Source: JABFWF01 sp035539135 (lineage in GTDB: Bacteria; Pseudomonadota; Gammaproteobacteria; Xanthomonadales; Xanthomonadaceae). Taken from it: 64,000 nt of DNA. The position numbers and the translations under genes are program-made. Below the pieces are notes generated by a model. That model had not been told where the DNA came from. It saw nothing but the letters and a program-made list of their open reading frames with translations, and searched no databases. The DNA is taken from contig DATLJD010000009.1 in NCBI GenBank assembly GCA_035539135.1, forward strand, positions 1 through 64,000, read 5' to 3'. Positions 38,590 through 47,529 of this stretch are shown piece by piece (position 1 is the stretch's first letter; every line of letters begins with the position of its first letter).

Positions 38590-39172
38590 CGTGGCGCCCT
38601 GCCTGCACCTCCCGGCGCAGCCGGCTGGCGGCGAAGATCGCGCACAGTTCGCCGACCGCGGTAGCGAAGTCCTCGTTGACCACGACGTAGTCGAACTCGT
38701 CGTAATGCGACATCTCCTCGCGCGCCGCGGCCAGCCGGCGCGCGATCACCTCCTCGCTGTCCTGCCCGCGCGCGCGCATGCGCTGCTCCAGCGCCTGCCG
38801 CGACGGCGGCAGGATGAATACGCCGACCGCGGCGGGGATCTTCGCCCGCACCTGGCGCGCGCCCTGCCAGTCGATCTCCAGCAGCACATCGCGCCCGGCC
38901 GCCAGCAGCGGCTCCACCGACTGCCGCGCGGTGCCCTTCCAGTCGCCGTGCACGCGCGCGTGCTCGAAGAAGTCGCCGGCGGCGACCATGCGCTCGAACT
39001 CGGCGGCGCTGACGAAGTTGTAGTGCTCCGCGTGCCGCTCGCCCGGCCGCGGCGCGCGCGAGGTGAACGAGATCGACAGGCTGATGTTGGGATCGCGCGC
39101 CAGGCAGGCGTTGACCAGGCTCGATTTCCCCGCGCCCGACGGGGCGGCGACGATGAACAGGGTTCCGGTCAT
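38555..39172 (-). CDS. gmk: Guanylate kinase
   Basis: A 205-residue cytosolic enzyme phosphorylating GMP to GDP. The P-loop is IVAAPSGAGKSSLVNA. GMP-binding residues are in SISFTSRAPRPGERHAEHYN and FEHARVHGDWKGT; the core strand is DVLLEIDWQGARQVR. The lid is RMRARGQDSEEVIARRL. It is 10 nt downstream of yicC, a conserved pairing. In E. coli and many relatives rpoZ-spoT follow directly; here the MarR/VOC/hydrolase cassette lies between. Confidence 0.96.
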   Translation of the reverse strand: MTGTLFIVAAPSGAGKSSLVNACLARDPNISLSISFTSRAPRPGERHAEHYNFVSAAEFERMVAAGDFFEHARVHGDWKGTARQSVEPLLAAGRDVLLEIDWQGARQVRAKIPAAVGVFILPPSRQALEQRMRARGQDSEEVIARRLAAAREEMSHYDEFDYVVVNEDFATAVGELCAIFAASRLRREVQAGRHASLIATLLGGD

Positions 39173-39182
39173 GGGCTGGGCG

Positions 39183-40055
39183 TCATTCGATGTTCTGGAT
39201 CTGCTCGCGCACCTGGTCGATCAGCACCTTCAGCTCGATCGCCGCCCGCGAGGTGCGCGCGTCCACCGACTTCGACCCCAGCGTGTTGGCCTCGCGGTTG
39301 AACTCCTGCAGCAGGAAGTCCAGGCGCCGGCCGACCGGCTCGCGCTTGCCGAGCACCCGGCGCAGTTCCGCGACGTGGCTGTCGAGGCGGTCCAGCTCCT
39401 CGTCCACGTCCAGCTTCTGCAGCCACAGCACGAGTTCCTGTTCGACGCGTCCGGGCTCGAAGGCGATCCCGCCCGGCTGCGCCAGCTCGGCGATGCGCGC
39501 CTCCAGCTTCTGCCGCTGGCCGGCGCGGATCGCCGGCATCAGCGCGCGCACGTCGGCCGCGATCGCCGCGATCGCGTCCACCCGCTCGCGGATGCCGGCG
39601 GCGAGCGCGTCGCCCTCGCGTTCGCGCGCGGCGACGAAGGCATCCAGCACCTCGTCGAGCAGGGCCAGCGCCTGCGCCTGCAGCGCCGCGGCGTCCACGC
39701 CGGCGCCCTGCAGCACGCCGGGGAACTGCAGCAGTTCGACCAGGCCGGCGCGCAGGCCGGGGAAGCGCGCCTGCAGCTCGGTGGCGAGCGTCGCCAGCTG
39801 GTCGACCCGGCGCGGATCGAGCTGCAACGCCTCGCCGCCTTCCGGCGGCCGGAGCCGCATCACCAGGTCGAGCTTGCCGCGCGAGACGCGCGCGGCGATG
39901 CGCTCGCGCAACGCCGGCTCCAGCGCGCGCAGTTCTTCCGGCAGGCGCACGCCGATCTCGAGGAAGCGGTGGTTGACCGCGCGCAGCTCGCAGCCGAGCG
40001 TGCCCCCTTCGGTGGCGCGCTCGCCGGAGGCGAAGGCGGTCATGCTGCGGATCAT
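39183..40055 (-). CDS. yicC: YicC family endoribonuclease
   Basis: A 290-residue protein beginning MIRSMTAFASGERATEGGTL, with RAVNHRFLEIGVRLPEELRA at the N-terminal YicC domain and the C-terminal DUF1732 block GRRLDFLLQEFNREANTLGS, then DQVREQIQNIE. YicC homologues have been shown to act as RNases on small RNAs in enterobacteria. ATG 40055 with GAGGAG 7 nt upstream is used. It is divergent from rph, so two RNA-processing enzymes share this intergenic region (40056-40202), which shows only a weak TACACT -10 candidate at 40172-40177 for rph. Confidence 0.94.
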   Translation of the reverse strand: MIRSMTAFASGERATEGGTLGCELRAVNHRFLEIGVRLPEELRALEPALRERIAARVSRGKLDLVMRLRPPEGGEALQLDPRRVDQLATLATELQARFPGLRAGLVELLQFPGVLQGAGVDAAALQAQALALLDEVLDAFVAAREREGDALAAGIRERVDAIAAIAADVRALMPAIRAGQRQKLEARIAELAQPGGIAFEPGRVEQELVLWLQKLDVDEELDRLDSHVAELRRVLGKREPVGRRLDFLLQEFNREANTLGSKSVDARTSRAAIELKVLIDQVREQIQNIE

Positions 40056-40202
40056 GCGGGGCTCCTCGACGGGCGGGCAGTATGCCACCGGCGCCGGATC
40101 GCCCGCCGGACCGGCATGCACCGGTCCGCCCGCGTGACGGCCGGCGAACGACGGCTGCGTCGCCTCCGCTACACTGCAGCGCCGTTTTCGCAACACCTGC
40201 CC

Positions 40203-40952
40203 ATGAACACCCCGCTCCGCCCCAGTGGCCGCCTGCCGGCGCAATTACGCCCGGTCACCCTCACCCGCGGCTACACCCGCCACGCCGAGGGTTCGGTGCT
40301 GGTGTGTTTCGGCGAGACCCGCGTGCTGTGCACCGCCAGCGTCGACAACAAGGTGCCGGGCTTCCTGCGCGGCAAGGGCGAGGGCTGGGTCACCGCCGAG
40401 TACGGCATGCTCCCGCGCGCCACCAACACCCGCAACGACCGCGAAGCCGCGCGCGGCAAGCAGGGCGGTCGCACGCTGGAGATCCAGCGCCTGATCGGCC
40501 GCGCGCTGCGCGCCTGCGTGGACCGCGGCGCGCTGGGCGAGCGCACCATCACCCTCGACTGCGACGTGCTGCAGGCCGACGGCGGCACCCGCACCGCGGC
40601 GATCACCGGCGCCTACGTCGCGCTGGTGGACGCGGTGCGCCTGCTGGTGGCGCGCCGCGAGATCGCGCCGAAGGGCGGCCGCGCGCCGATCCTCGGCGCG
40701 GTCGCCGCGGTCTCGGTCGGGATCCACCGCGGGGTGCCGGTGCTCGACCTCGACTACGCCGAGGACAGCGCCTGCGACACCGACATGAACGTCGTGATGA
40801 ACGACGGCGGCGGCTTCATCGAGTTGCAGGGCACCGCCGAGGGCCACGCCTTCCGCCGCGACGAACTGGACGCGATGCTGGCGCTGGCCGAGGCCGGCTG
40901 CCGCGAACTGTTCGCGCTGCAGCAGGCGGCGCTGGCGCAGCCGCTGGCGTGA
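40203..40952 (+). CDS. rph: Ribonuclease PH
   Basis: A 249-residue phosphorolytic 3'-5' exoribonuclease maturing tRNA 3' ends. Family blocks are RHAEGSVLVCFGETRVLCTA, GKGEGWVTAEYGMLPRATNT, RNDREAARGKQGGRTLEIQR and DYAEDSACDTDMNVVMN. The catalytic Asp pair and phosphate-binding Arg/Thr region (QADGGTRTAAITGAYVAL) are present, so it appears active. It is 10 nt upstream of rdgB. Confidence 0.96.
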   Translation: MNTPLRPSGRLPAQLRPVTLTRGYTRHAEGSVLVCFGETRVLCTASVDNKVPGFLRGKGEGWVTAEYGMLPRATNTRNDREAARGKQGGRTLEIQRLIGRALRACVDRGALGERTITLDCDVLQADGGTRTAAITGAYVALVDAVRLLVARREIAPKGGRAPILGAVAAVSVGIHRGVPVLDLDYAEDSACDTDMNVVMNDGGGFIELQGTAEGHAFRRDELDAMLALAEAGCRELFALQQAALAQPLA

Positions 40953-40962
40953 GCCGGCGCCG

Positions 40963-41559
40963 ATGAGGCTCGTCCTCGCCAGCGGCAATGCCGGCAAGCT
41001 GCGCGAATTGCGCGCCTTGCTCGAAGGCGACGGGTTCACCGTGCATCCGCAAGCGGACTTCGGCGTGGCCGACGTCGAGGAGACCGGCCTCACCTTCGTC
41101 GAGAACGCGCTGCTGAAGGCGCGCCACGCGGCGCGTGTGACCGGATTGCCTGCGCTGGCGGACGATTCCGGGCTGTGCGTGGACGCGCTGGGCGGAGCGC
41201 CCGGGCTGTACTCGGCGCGCTACGCCGGCGCGCACGGCGACGCCGCGGCGAACATCGCGAAGCTGCTCGATGCCCTGCGCGACGTGCCCGACGCGCAGCG
41301 CGGCGCGCACTTCCACGCAGTCATCGTGCTGCTGCGCCACGCCGAAGACCCGCAACCGGTGATCGCCGAGGGCAGTTGGCACGGCCGCATCCTGCACGCA
41401 CCGCGCGGCGCCGACGGCTTCGGCTACGACCCGGTCTTCCTCGATCCCGGACACGACCGCAGCGCGGCCGAGCTCGATCCCGCGCTGAAGAACCGCATCA
41501 GCCACCGCGGCCGCGCGATGGCCGCGCTCAAGCAGCGCCTCGCCCACTTCGGCGCCTGA
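40963..41559 (+). CDS. rdgB: RdgB/HAM1 family XTP/dITP pyrophosphatase
   Basis: A 198-residue house-cleaning enzyme that hydrolyses dITP, XTP and related non-canonical purine nucleotides. Motifs are LASGNAGKLRELRALL, ETGLTFVENALLKARHAARV, LADDSGLCVDALGGAPGLYSAR and GADGFGYDPVFL. Normal length. It follows rph by 10 nt and is followed by an array of REP-like palindromes before hemW. Confidence 0.96.
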   Translation: MRLVLASGNAGKLRELRALLEGDGFTVHPQADFGVADVEETGLTFVENALLKARHAARVTGLPALADDSGLCVDALGGAPGLYSARYAGAHGDAAANIAKLLDALRDVPDAQRGAHFHAVIVLLRHAEDPQPVIAEGSWHGRILHAPRGADGFGYDPVFLDPGHDRSAAELDPALKNRISHRGRAMAALKQRLAHFGA

Positions 41560-41570
41560 GTGCCGTTCCT

Positions 41571-41728
41571 CCACTCCCGCCCGCGGGAGAGGGTCGGGGG
41601 TGAGGGCCGCTTTCGCCCTGCCCCCTCCCCCGCTTGCGGGGGAGGGTTGGGTGGGGGTGAGTCTTGCGCGAAAAGCCGCACCCTCACCCTCGCGCTGCGC
41701 GCTCGACCTCTCCCGCAAGTGGGAGAGG
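41571..41728. repeat. Array of three REP-like palindromes before hemW
   Basis: Three elements: 41571-41608 (CCACTCCCGC ... GCGGGAGAGG with a GGGGGTGAGGGC tail), 41620-41661 (CCCCTCCCCC variant with a TTGCGGGGGAGGG arm and GGTGGGGGTGAG tail) and 41707-41728 (CCTCTCCCGC ... GTGGGAGAGG, preceded by CTCGCGCTGCGCGC). Tails are oriented alike in the first two. The remaining sequence to 41819 shows no gene. Confidence 0.85.
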
Positions 41729-41819
41729 TGACAGCGCCGCCCGCCCGCCAATCCGAACCCCGGCCAACGACGGCCCATCGCGAGCAACCCCCGCCGCCGC
41801 CAGCGGCGACAATAGCCGG

Positions 41820-43058
41820 ATGCCGCTGTCCCTGCCCCCGCTGGCGCTGTACGTGCACCTGCCCTGGTGCGTCCGCAAGTGCCCCTATTGCGATTTCAAT
41901 TCGCACGAACGGCGCGGCACGCTGCCCTTCGCCGCCTACGTGGACGCGCTCGTCGCCGACCTCGACCACGACCTGCCGCTGGCCTGGGGACGCACCGTGC
42001 ATAGCGTGTTTTTCGGGGGCGGGACGCCGTCGCTGTTCCCGCCGGAGGCGATCGACGCCTTCCTGCAGCAGGCCGCGGCGCGGCTGCGCTTCGCGCCCGA
42101 CGTGGAGATCACCCTCGAAACCAATCCCGGCACCGCCGAGCACGGCCGTTTCGAGGGTTACCGCGCGGCCGGCGTGAACCGCCTGAGCTTCGGCATCCAG
42201 AGTTTCGACGACGGCTGCCTGCAGCGGCTCGGCCGCATCCACGACAGCGCGGAAGCCGAGGCCGCGGTCAGGCTCGCGCAGGATGCCGGCTTCGACAACC
42301 TCAACCTCGACCTGATGTACGCGCTGCCCGGGCAGACGCTGGCGATGGCCGAGGCCGACGTCGCGCGCGCGCTGGCGTTGCAACCCACGCACGTCTCGCA
42401 CTACCAGCTCACCCTGGAGCCGAACACCGTGTTCGCCGCGCGCCCGCCGCGAGGCCTGCCCGACGAGGACGCCGGCTGGGACATGCAGGAGCACTGCCAG
42501 GCGCTGCTGGCCGATGCCGGTTACGCACAGTACGAAGTCTCCGCCTACGCGCGCGCCGGGCGGCAATGCCGGCACAACCGCAACTACTGGGAATTCGGCG
42601 ACTACCTCGGCATCGGCGCCGGCGCGCACGGCAAGCTCACGCTGCCCGCGGGCACCACCGACCATCCGTCGCCGACGATCCTGCGCCGCTGGAAGCACAA
42701 GCACCCGGCCGCCTACCTCGCCGCCGCGGGCAGCGACGCGGCGATCGGCGGCGACGAGCACGTGCCGGCCGCGCGCCGGCCGTTCGAGTTCATGCTCAAT
42801 GCCTTGCGCCTCAACGACGGTTTCGCCGAAGCCGCCTTCGAGGCGCGCACCGGCCTGCCGCTGGCGGCGATCGCCGCCCCGCTCGCGCGGGCGCAGGCGC
42901 GCGGCTGGCTGCGGCGCGACGCGGGCCGGGTCGTGCCGACCCCGCTGGGACTGCGTTTCGCCAACGACGTGATCGCCTGCTTCCTGCCCGACGCCGATAC
43001 CGAATCCGATGCCCGGCCCGCGCAGGCTCCGCCATCCCGGGACACCGTCTCCGGCTGA
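41820..43058 (+). CDS. hemW: Heme chaperone HemW (radical SAM)
   Basis: A 412-residue radical-SAM protein of the HemN/HemW group. The iron-sulfur motif is CVRKCPYC (CxxxCxxC), followed directly by DFNSH, typical of HemW; the HemW-type C-x-F after the third Cys is absent, as expected. Further blocks are FFGGGTPSLFPPEAI, EITLETNPGT, GVNRLSFGIQSFDD and HYQLTLEPNT. The C-terminal HemN_C domain (RPFEFMLNALRLNDGF) may bind heme. ATG 41820 sits just before the conserved LALYVHLPWC. Upstream reading frame passes through REP sequence, so longer starts are rejected. Confidence 0.93.
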   Translation: MPLSLPPLALYVHLPWCVRKCPYCDFNSHERRGTLPFAAYVDALVADLDHDLPLAWGRTVHSVFFGGGTPSLFPPEAIDAFLQQAAARLRFAPDVEITLETNPGTAEHGRFEGYRAAGVNRLSFGIQSFDDGCLQRLGRIHDSAEAEAAVRLAQDAGFDNLNLDLMYALPGQTLAMAEADVARALALQPTHVSHYQLTLEPNTVFAARPPRGLPDEDAGWDMQEHCQALLADAGYAQYEVSAYARAGRQCRHNRNYWEFGDYLGIGAGAHGKLTLPAGTTDHPSPTILRRWKHKHPAAYLAAAGSDAAIGGDEHVPAARRPFEFMLNALRLNDGFAEAAFEARTGLPLAAIAAPLARAQARGWLRRDAGRVVPTPLGLRFANDVIACFLPDADTESDARPAQAPPSRDTVSG

Positions 43059-43134
43059 GCATCCAGGCCCCTCGGTGGCCTGGCATGTCCCTTGCATGTA
43101 GATTTGGCCAAGCTGGTCACAGAATCAGGGCCCG

Positions 43135-45402
43135 ATGTCGTTTCCCCAGACCGCCCCCGACGCACCGCAGACCCTCGCCACGGCGGCCCTTCCGCGCCGG
43201 GTGCGGCGGGCGCTGGAGCATCTGCTGGCGACCGCCTCCGATGAGCTGGACCGCCATCTGGGCGACATGCTGGCGGACTTCGAGCAGCAGCTGTTCCGGC
43301 TGTCGGAGCAGGCCAGCGGGCCGGTCGCCGATTCGGTCCACCTGCAGACCCTGCGCAGCCTGCGCCTGTCGCGCGCCGACCTGGTGCCGCGCGTGGTCGC
43401 CGGGATCGAAACCAGCCTCGCCCGCCTCGGCCGCAGCGCGCCCGCGGCCCCCGGGCAGGCGCCCGGGCGGCTGCAGGCGCAACGCCTGAGCCTGGTCGAC
43501 GACCAGGAGCTCGACGAGGAGACGCTGCTGCGCAACATCGCGGTCCGCCAGGAATCGCGCGCCAGCCTGACCCTGCACCTGCTGGGGCAGCGCTTCGGCG
43601 TGCTCGCCGGCGCGCCCGCCTTCGACGCCGAGCGCCTGCCGCTGGGCCCGCGCGCGCTGTGCAACGTCATGCGCGACGCGGCGCAGGGCCTGCAGTTGTC
43701 GCAGGACGCGCGCCTGCTGCTGTACCGCACCTTCGACCGCCGGGTCATGGCGCACTACCCGCCGCTGGCCGAGATGTTCAACCTGTCGCTGGTGGGCGAC
43801 GGCATCCTGCCCAGCCTCACCTACGTGCCCTTGCGCATCCGCCCGCCGGCCGCCGCCGAAGCCGCCGCGGCCGCGGCCAGCTCGGCCCCGGGCAGCAAGG
43901 CGAGCGGACGCCGGCGCGCGGCGGAGCGCCATGGCCACGACGGCCCGCGTCCGCACACCGGCTGGTTCGGCGAGCGCGATGCGACGCGGTCGCAGGAAGA
44001 CGAGAGCGCGGCCTTCGAACTGCTGCGCCACCTCCTGTCCGGCCGCCGCGACCTGCTCGGCAAGCTGCGCCCGGACAGCCACGGCAGCGCGCGCGAGCAG
44101 CTGCCCACCCAGGACGTGGTCGGCGCCCTCGCCCGCCTGCAGTCGAACGCGCCGCAGGGCGCGCCGCGCAACCTGCCCGACATCCGCCACGCGCTGCTCG
44201 CGCAGGCGCGCCAGCAACTCGGCCACGGCGCCAGCCTCAACCGCGAGGACAACGACACCTTCGAACTGCTCGGCATGCTGTACGACCAGATCGAGCGCGA
44301 GATGCGCACCGATTCGCCGGCCGCGCCGCTGCTGCGCGAACTGCAGGTGCCGCTGCTGCGGGTCGCGCTGCAGGACCGCGCCTTCTTCGTGCGCGAGCAG
44401 CACCCGGCGCGCGAACTGCTCAACGCGGTCGCCGAGTCCGGCGCGCGCTGGCTGGACCAGGACGACCTCGACCCGCAGGTGCTCGAGCCGCTGCAGCGCG
44501 CGGTCCGCAACGTGGTCGAGAACTACGACGGCGACCCGGCGGTGTTCGAGGCCAGCAACCGCGAACTGCAGCAGCAGCTGCAGACGCTGGCGCGCAAGGC
44601 CGAGCTCGCCGAACGCCGCCACATCGAGGCGGCGCGGGGCAAGGAGAAGCTCGAGATCGCCAAGCGCCAGGCGGGCGCGGCGATCGCCGGCATCGTCGGC
44701 GACCGCCGGCTGCCGCGCTTCGTGCGCGCGCTGCTCAACGAAGCCTGGGTCGACGTGCTCACCCTGACCCTGCTGCGCCAGGGCGAGAACTCGCAGGAAT
44801 GGCGGCAACTGCTGGACATCACCCGCCAGATCGCCGAGTGCTGCGGCCCGGACAGCCCGATCGCCGATCCCAACCTCGCGCCCAGCATCGAGGCGGCGCT
44901 GTCGCAGGTCGGCTACCACCTCGAGGAAGCGGCGGCGATCGCCCGCCGCCTGACCAGCGCCGCCGACGACGACGAGGACGGCGCCTCGCGCACCGAACTC
45001 GCGCTGCGCCTGAAGTCGCGCGCGCGGCTGGGCGAGGACAGTGCCGAGCGCAAGCCCGAGTTGCCGCCGCGCACGCCCGAGGAACAGGCCCGCTACGAGC
45101 AGCTCCGGGTGCTGCCGTACGGCACCTGGATCGAGTTCACCACCAACCAGCAGGGGGACGTCGTGCGCCGCCGCCTGTCCTGGTACAGCCCGATCACCGA
45201 CAACGCGCTGTTCGTCAACCAGCGCGGGCGGCGCGTCGGCGAGCAGTCGCTGGACAGCGTGGCGCGCCTGATGGCGCACGGGCAGGCGCGGATCGTCACC
45301 GCCGAACGCGGTCGCCTGATCGATCGCGCCTGGCAGGCGACGCTCAACGCGTTGCGCAGCTTCGCCGGGCGCGCCGCCCGCGACGCGGAGGACGAGGCGT
45401 GA
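43135..45402 (+). CDS. DUF1631 family protein
   Basis: A 755-residue cytosolic, largely helical protein. Landmarks are DELDRHLGDMLADFEQQLF near the start, YRTFDRRVMAHYPPLAEMFN near residue 205, PLLRVALQDRAFFVREQHPA near 405 and LLNEAWVDVLTLTLLRQGEN near 535. The C-terminal beta-rich part (GTWIEFTTNQQGDVVRRRLS to FVNQRGRR) looks PilZ-like. Members are found in gammaproteobacteria, sometimes mislabelled as thymidine phosphorylase; the role is not established. It overlaps the PilZ gene by 4 nt, so a c-di-GMP or surface-behaviour function is plausible (inference). Confidence 0.86.
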   Translation: MSFPQTAPDAPQTLATAALPRRVRRALEHLLATASDELDRHLGDMLADFEQQLFRLSEQASGPVADSVHLQTLRSLRLSRADLVPRVVAGIETSLARLGRSAPAAPGQAPGRLQAQRLSLVDDQELDEETLLRNIAVRQESRASLTLHLLGQRFGVLAGAPAFDAERLPLGPRALCNVMRDAAQGLQLSQDARLLLYRTFDRRVMAHYPPLAEMFNLSLVGDGILPSLTYVPLRIRPPAAAEAAAAAASSAPGSKASGRRRAAERHGHDGPRPHTGWFGERDATRSQEDESAAFELLRHLLSGRRDLLGKLRPDSHGSAREQLPTQDVVGALARLQSNAPQGAPRNLPDIRHALLAQARQQLGHGASLNREDNDTFELLGMLYDQIEREMRTDSPAAPLLRELQVPLLRVALQDRAFFVREQHPARELLNAVAESGARWLDQDDLDPQVLEPLQRAVRNVVENYDGDPAVFEASNRELQQQLQTLARKAELAERRHIEAARGKEKLEIAKRQAGAAIAGIVGDRRLPRFVRALLNEAWVDVLTLTLLRQGENSQEWRQLLDITRQIAECCGPDSPIADPNLAPSIEAALSQVGYHLEEAAAIARRLTSAADDDEDGASRTELALRLKSRARLGEDSAERKPELPPRTPEEQARYEQLRVLPYGTWIEFTTNQQGDVVRRRLSWYSPITDNALFVNQRGRRVGEQSLDSVARLMAHGQARIVTAERGRLIDRAWQATLNALRSFAGRAARDAEDEA

Positions 45403-45749
45403 TCGACGAATTCCGCCGCGCGCGCCGGCGCAAGGTCGCGGACACCGTGCTGGTGACCGACTGCATGACCGACAGCGTGGTCGGCCGGCTCGGCAACCTG
45501 TCCGAGACCGGCATGATGATGATCGCCAACACGCCGCTGGTGGAGGACGCGCTGTACCAGTTCCGCTTCCGCCTGCACGACGGGCGCGGCCGCGAGCGGT
45601 CGTTCGAGGTCGGCGCGCACATGCTCTGGCTCGACCACGCCAGCGCGCCCGGCCAATCGTGGACCGGCTTCCGCTTCATCGCCGTTCCCCCCGAGCAGGC
45701 CGAGCACCTGCGCGCCTGGATCGACGCCCCGGGCGGCCAGTACGTCTGA
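45399..45749 (+). CDS. PilZ domain protein
   Basis: A 116-residue single-domain protein. GTG start overlaps the DUF1631 stop (GTGA), with GGAGG upstream. The c-di-GMP motifs look present: an Arg-rich RxxxR (RRARRRK near the start) and NLSETG matching (D/N)xSxxG. The barrel continues through LYQFRFRLHDGRG and GAHMLWLDHASAP. It is probably a c-di-GMP receptor acting on the DUF1631 partner or on pili. The gene is followed by 82 nt with no obvious terminator before convergent xerD. Confidence 0.87.
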   Translation: MIDEFRRARRRKVADTVLVTDCMTDSVVGRLGNLSETGMMMIANTPLVEDALYQFRFRLHDGRGRERSFEVGAHMLWLDHASAPGQSWTGFRFIAVPPEQAEHLRAWIDAPGGQYV

Positions 45750-45831
45750 CGCGCCCGCGGCATCGCCGCCCCGGCGCGGGCGTCATTCCTCCTTTTTCGT
45801 CCTGGTTCCCCGCGCACTGCGCGCGGCAGGC

Positions 45832-46785
45832 TCAGCCGCGCGGATGGTGCCGCGCGTGCAATTGCTTGAGCTGCTCGCGCGCGACCAGCGTGTAGATCTG
45901 GGTGGTCGACAGCGAGCTGTGGCCGAGCAGCAACTGCAGCGCGCGCAGGTCGGCGCCGTGGTTGAGCAGGTGGGTGGCGAAGCTGTGGCGCAGGCCGTGC
46001 GGACTGATCCGCGCCGGATCGATGCCCGCCGCGCCGGCGTAGCGCTTCACCAGCTGCCAGAACTGCTGGCGGGTCGGCGCCTCCTGCCGCGTGGTGAGGA
46101 ACAACGCCTGCGGCGCGTGGCGTCCCGCGAGCTGCGGACGCGCCTCGCGCAGGTAGCGCTCGAGCCAGTGCTGCGCCTCCTCGCCCAGCGGCACCAGCCG
46201 TTCCTTGCCGCCCTTGCCGAGCACGCGCAACACGCCCTGGCGCAGGTTGACCGCGGTCGCCGGCAGGCCGGTCAGCTCGCTCACGCGCAGGCCGCAGGCG
46301 TACATCAGCTCCAGCATCGCGCGGTCGCGCAGGCCGATGGCGGTGGCGATGTCCGGCGCGGCGAGCAGCGCCTCGATCTCGCTTTCGGCCAGCGCCTTGG
46401 GCAGCGAGCGCGGCAGCTTGGGCGGTTCCAGCAGCGCGGTGGGATCGTCGGCGCGTTCGCCGCGGCGCAGGCAGTGCGCGTAGAACGCACGCAGCGCGGA
46501 CAGCAGGCGGGCGTTGCTGCGCGGCGAGTAGCGCTCGCCCGCGCGCCAGGCGAGGTAGTCGAACAGAGCCGCACGGTCGGCCGCGGCGATCCCGCCGCCG
46601 GCGCCGTCGCGCCAGCGGGCGAAGCCTTCGAGATCGCGCCGATAGCTCGCCAGCGTTTGCCGCGCGAGGCCGGCTTCGGCCCACAGTGCGTCGAGGAATG
46701 CCTCGATCGCGCGCGCGTCGGCCTCGCGCAGCGGCGGCAGGTCGGTGACGCGCTGACGGCGTTCGGCGGGCGTGCGCGACGGCAT
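45832..46785 (-). CDS. xerD: Site-specific tyrosine recombinase XerD
   Basis: A 317-residue recombinase that resolves chromosome dimers at dif with XerC. The N-terminal SAM-like domain (IEAFLDALWAEAGLARQTLA; SYRRDLEGFARW) precedes the catalytic domain. Catalytic residues are Arg in GLRVSELTGL, Lys in LGKGGKERLVP, HGLRHSFATH (His-xx-Arg), LLGHSSLSTTQ and the Tyr in TTQIYTLVA. The end REQLKQLHARHHPRG matches XerD rather than XerC. It is divergent from the RDD gene. Confidence 0.94.
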   Translation of the reverse strand: MPSRTPAERRQRVTDLPPLREADARAIEAFLDALWAEAGLARQTLASYRRDLEGFARWRDGAGGGIAAADRAALFDYLAWRAGERYSPRSNARLLSALRAFYAHCLRRGERADDPTALLEPPKLPRSLPKALAESEIEALLAAPDIATAIGLRDRAMLELMYACGLRVSELTGLPATAVNLRQGVLRVLGKGGKERLVPLGEEAQHWLERYLREARPQLAGRHAPQALFLTTRQEAPTRQQFWQLVKRYAGAAGIDPARISPHGLRHSFATHLLNHGADLRALQLLLGHSSLSTTQIYTLVAREQLKQLHARHHPRG

Positions 46786-46831
46786 GCGCCGCAGCTTAGC
46801 GACGCGCCCGCGCGGCCGCTATGCTGACGCG

Positions 46832-47296
46832 ATGCAACAAGCCCTTCCCGCGAAACCCCTGGTCGGCTGGCGCCTGCTGGCGCTGGTGTACGACTTCTTC
46901 CCCGCGCTGGCGCTGTGGATGCTGCTGTCGGCCGCCTTCACCGTCGGCTACACGCTGGCCGGGCATGCCGCGCGGCAGAACATCGCGCCGTTCAGTGCGC
47001 TGCAGTGGTTGCTGTGGTGCGCGTGCTGGCTGGTGACCGGCGCCTACGCCGTCGCGAGCTGGCGCAACGGCGGCCGCACCCTGGGCATGCGCCCCTGGCG
47101 CCTGCGCGTGCTGGCCGTCGACGGCGGCGCGGCATCGCTGCGCGCGCTGTGCGTCCGCTACGCGGTGGGCACGCTGTCGCTGCTGGCGGCGGGCCTGGGC
47201 TTCTGGTGGGCGTGGCTGGACCGCGAGCGCCTGACCTGGCACGACCGCGCCAGCGGCACGCGGCTGGTGCGGGATCCGAAGCCAGCGCGCGGGTGA
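46832..47296 (+). CDS. RDD family membrane protein
   Basis: A 154-residue inner-membrane protein with helices at about 15-40 (LALVYDFFPALALWMLLSAA), 52-75 (LQWLLWCACWLVTGAYAVAS) and 108-130 (VGTLSLLAAGLGFWWAWLD). The RDD-type residues appear as VYDFFP (Asp in helix 1) and RTLGMRPWRLRV. The C-terminal block DRERLTWHDRASGTRLV is typical. Function in this family is uncertain; some members affect Na+/H+ exchange or envelope integrity. Its 3' end adjoins a REP array. Confidence 0.88.
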   Translation: MQQALPAKPLVGWRLLALVYDFFPALALWMLLSAAFTVGYTLAGHAARQNIAPFSALQWLLWCACWLVTGAYAVASWRNGGRTLGMRPWRLRVLAVDGGAASLRALCVRYAVGTLSLLAAGLGFWWAWLDRERLTWHDRASGTRLVRDPKPARG

Positions 47297-47308
47297 GGTC
47301 CCACGAGA

Positions 47309-47525
47309 CTCACCCCCACCCCGGCCCTCACCCGCACGCGGGGGAGGGAGCAAAAGCAAAAGCGCGGCCTCACCCCAACCCTCTCCCGCAGGCGGGAGAG
47401 GGAGCAAAAGCAAAAGCTGCCCTCACCCCAACCCTCTCCCGCATGCGGGAGAGGGGGAACAACTGCGCGGCCTTGCTGTTCCTTCTCCCGCTTGCGGGAG
47501 AAGGTGCCGAAGGCGGATGAGGGCG
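47309..47525. repeat. Four-element REP-like array with tandem spacer
   Basis: Elements at 47309-47350, 47368-47405, 47419-47456 and 47480-47525. The first three are the CACCCC-tailed subtype in the same orientation. Elements 2 and 3 are a tandem copy of about 51 bp that includes the identical spacer GAGCAAAAGCAAAAGC. The fourth is the opposite-facing CCTTCTCCCG subtype with tail GGTGCCGAAGGCGGATGAGG. The array separates the convergent RDD gene and nadE. Confidence 0.9.
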
Positions 47526-47529
47526 CTCT

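Noticed and set aside
41644..41819. A gene or longer hemW start in the rdgB-hemW gap
   Set aside because: The open frame there is REP sequence, and the HemW family begins just before LALYVHLPWC.
47309..47525. CRISPR array
   Set aside because: The repeats are self-complementary palindromes of varying orientation and irregular spacing, with similar spacers and no cas genes.
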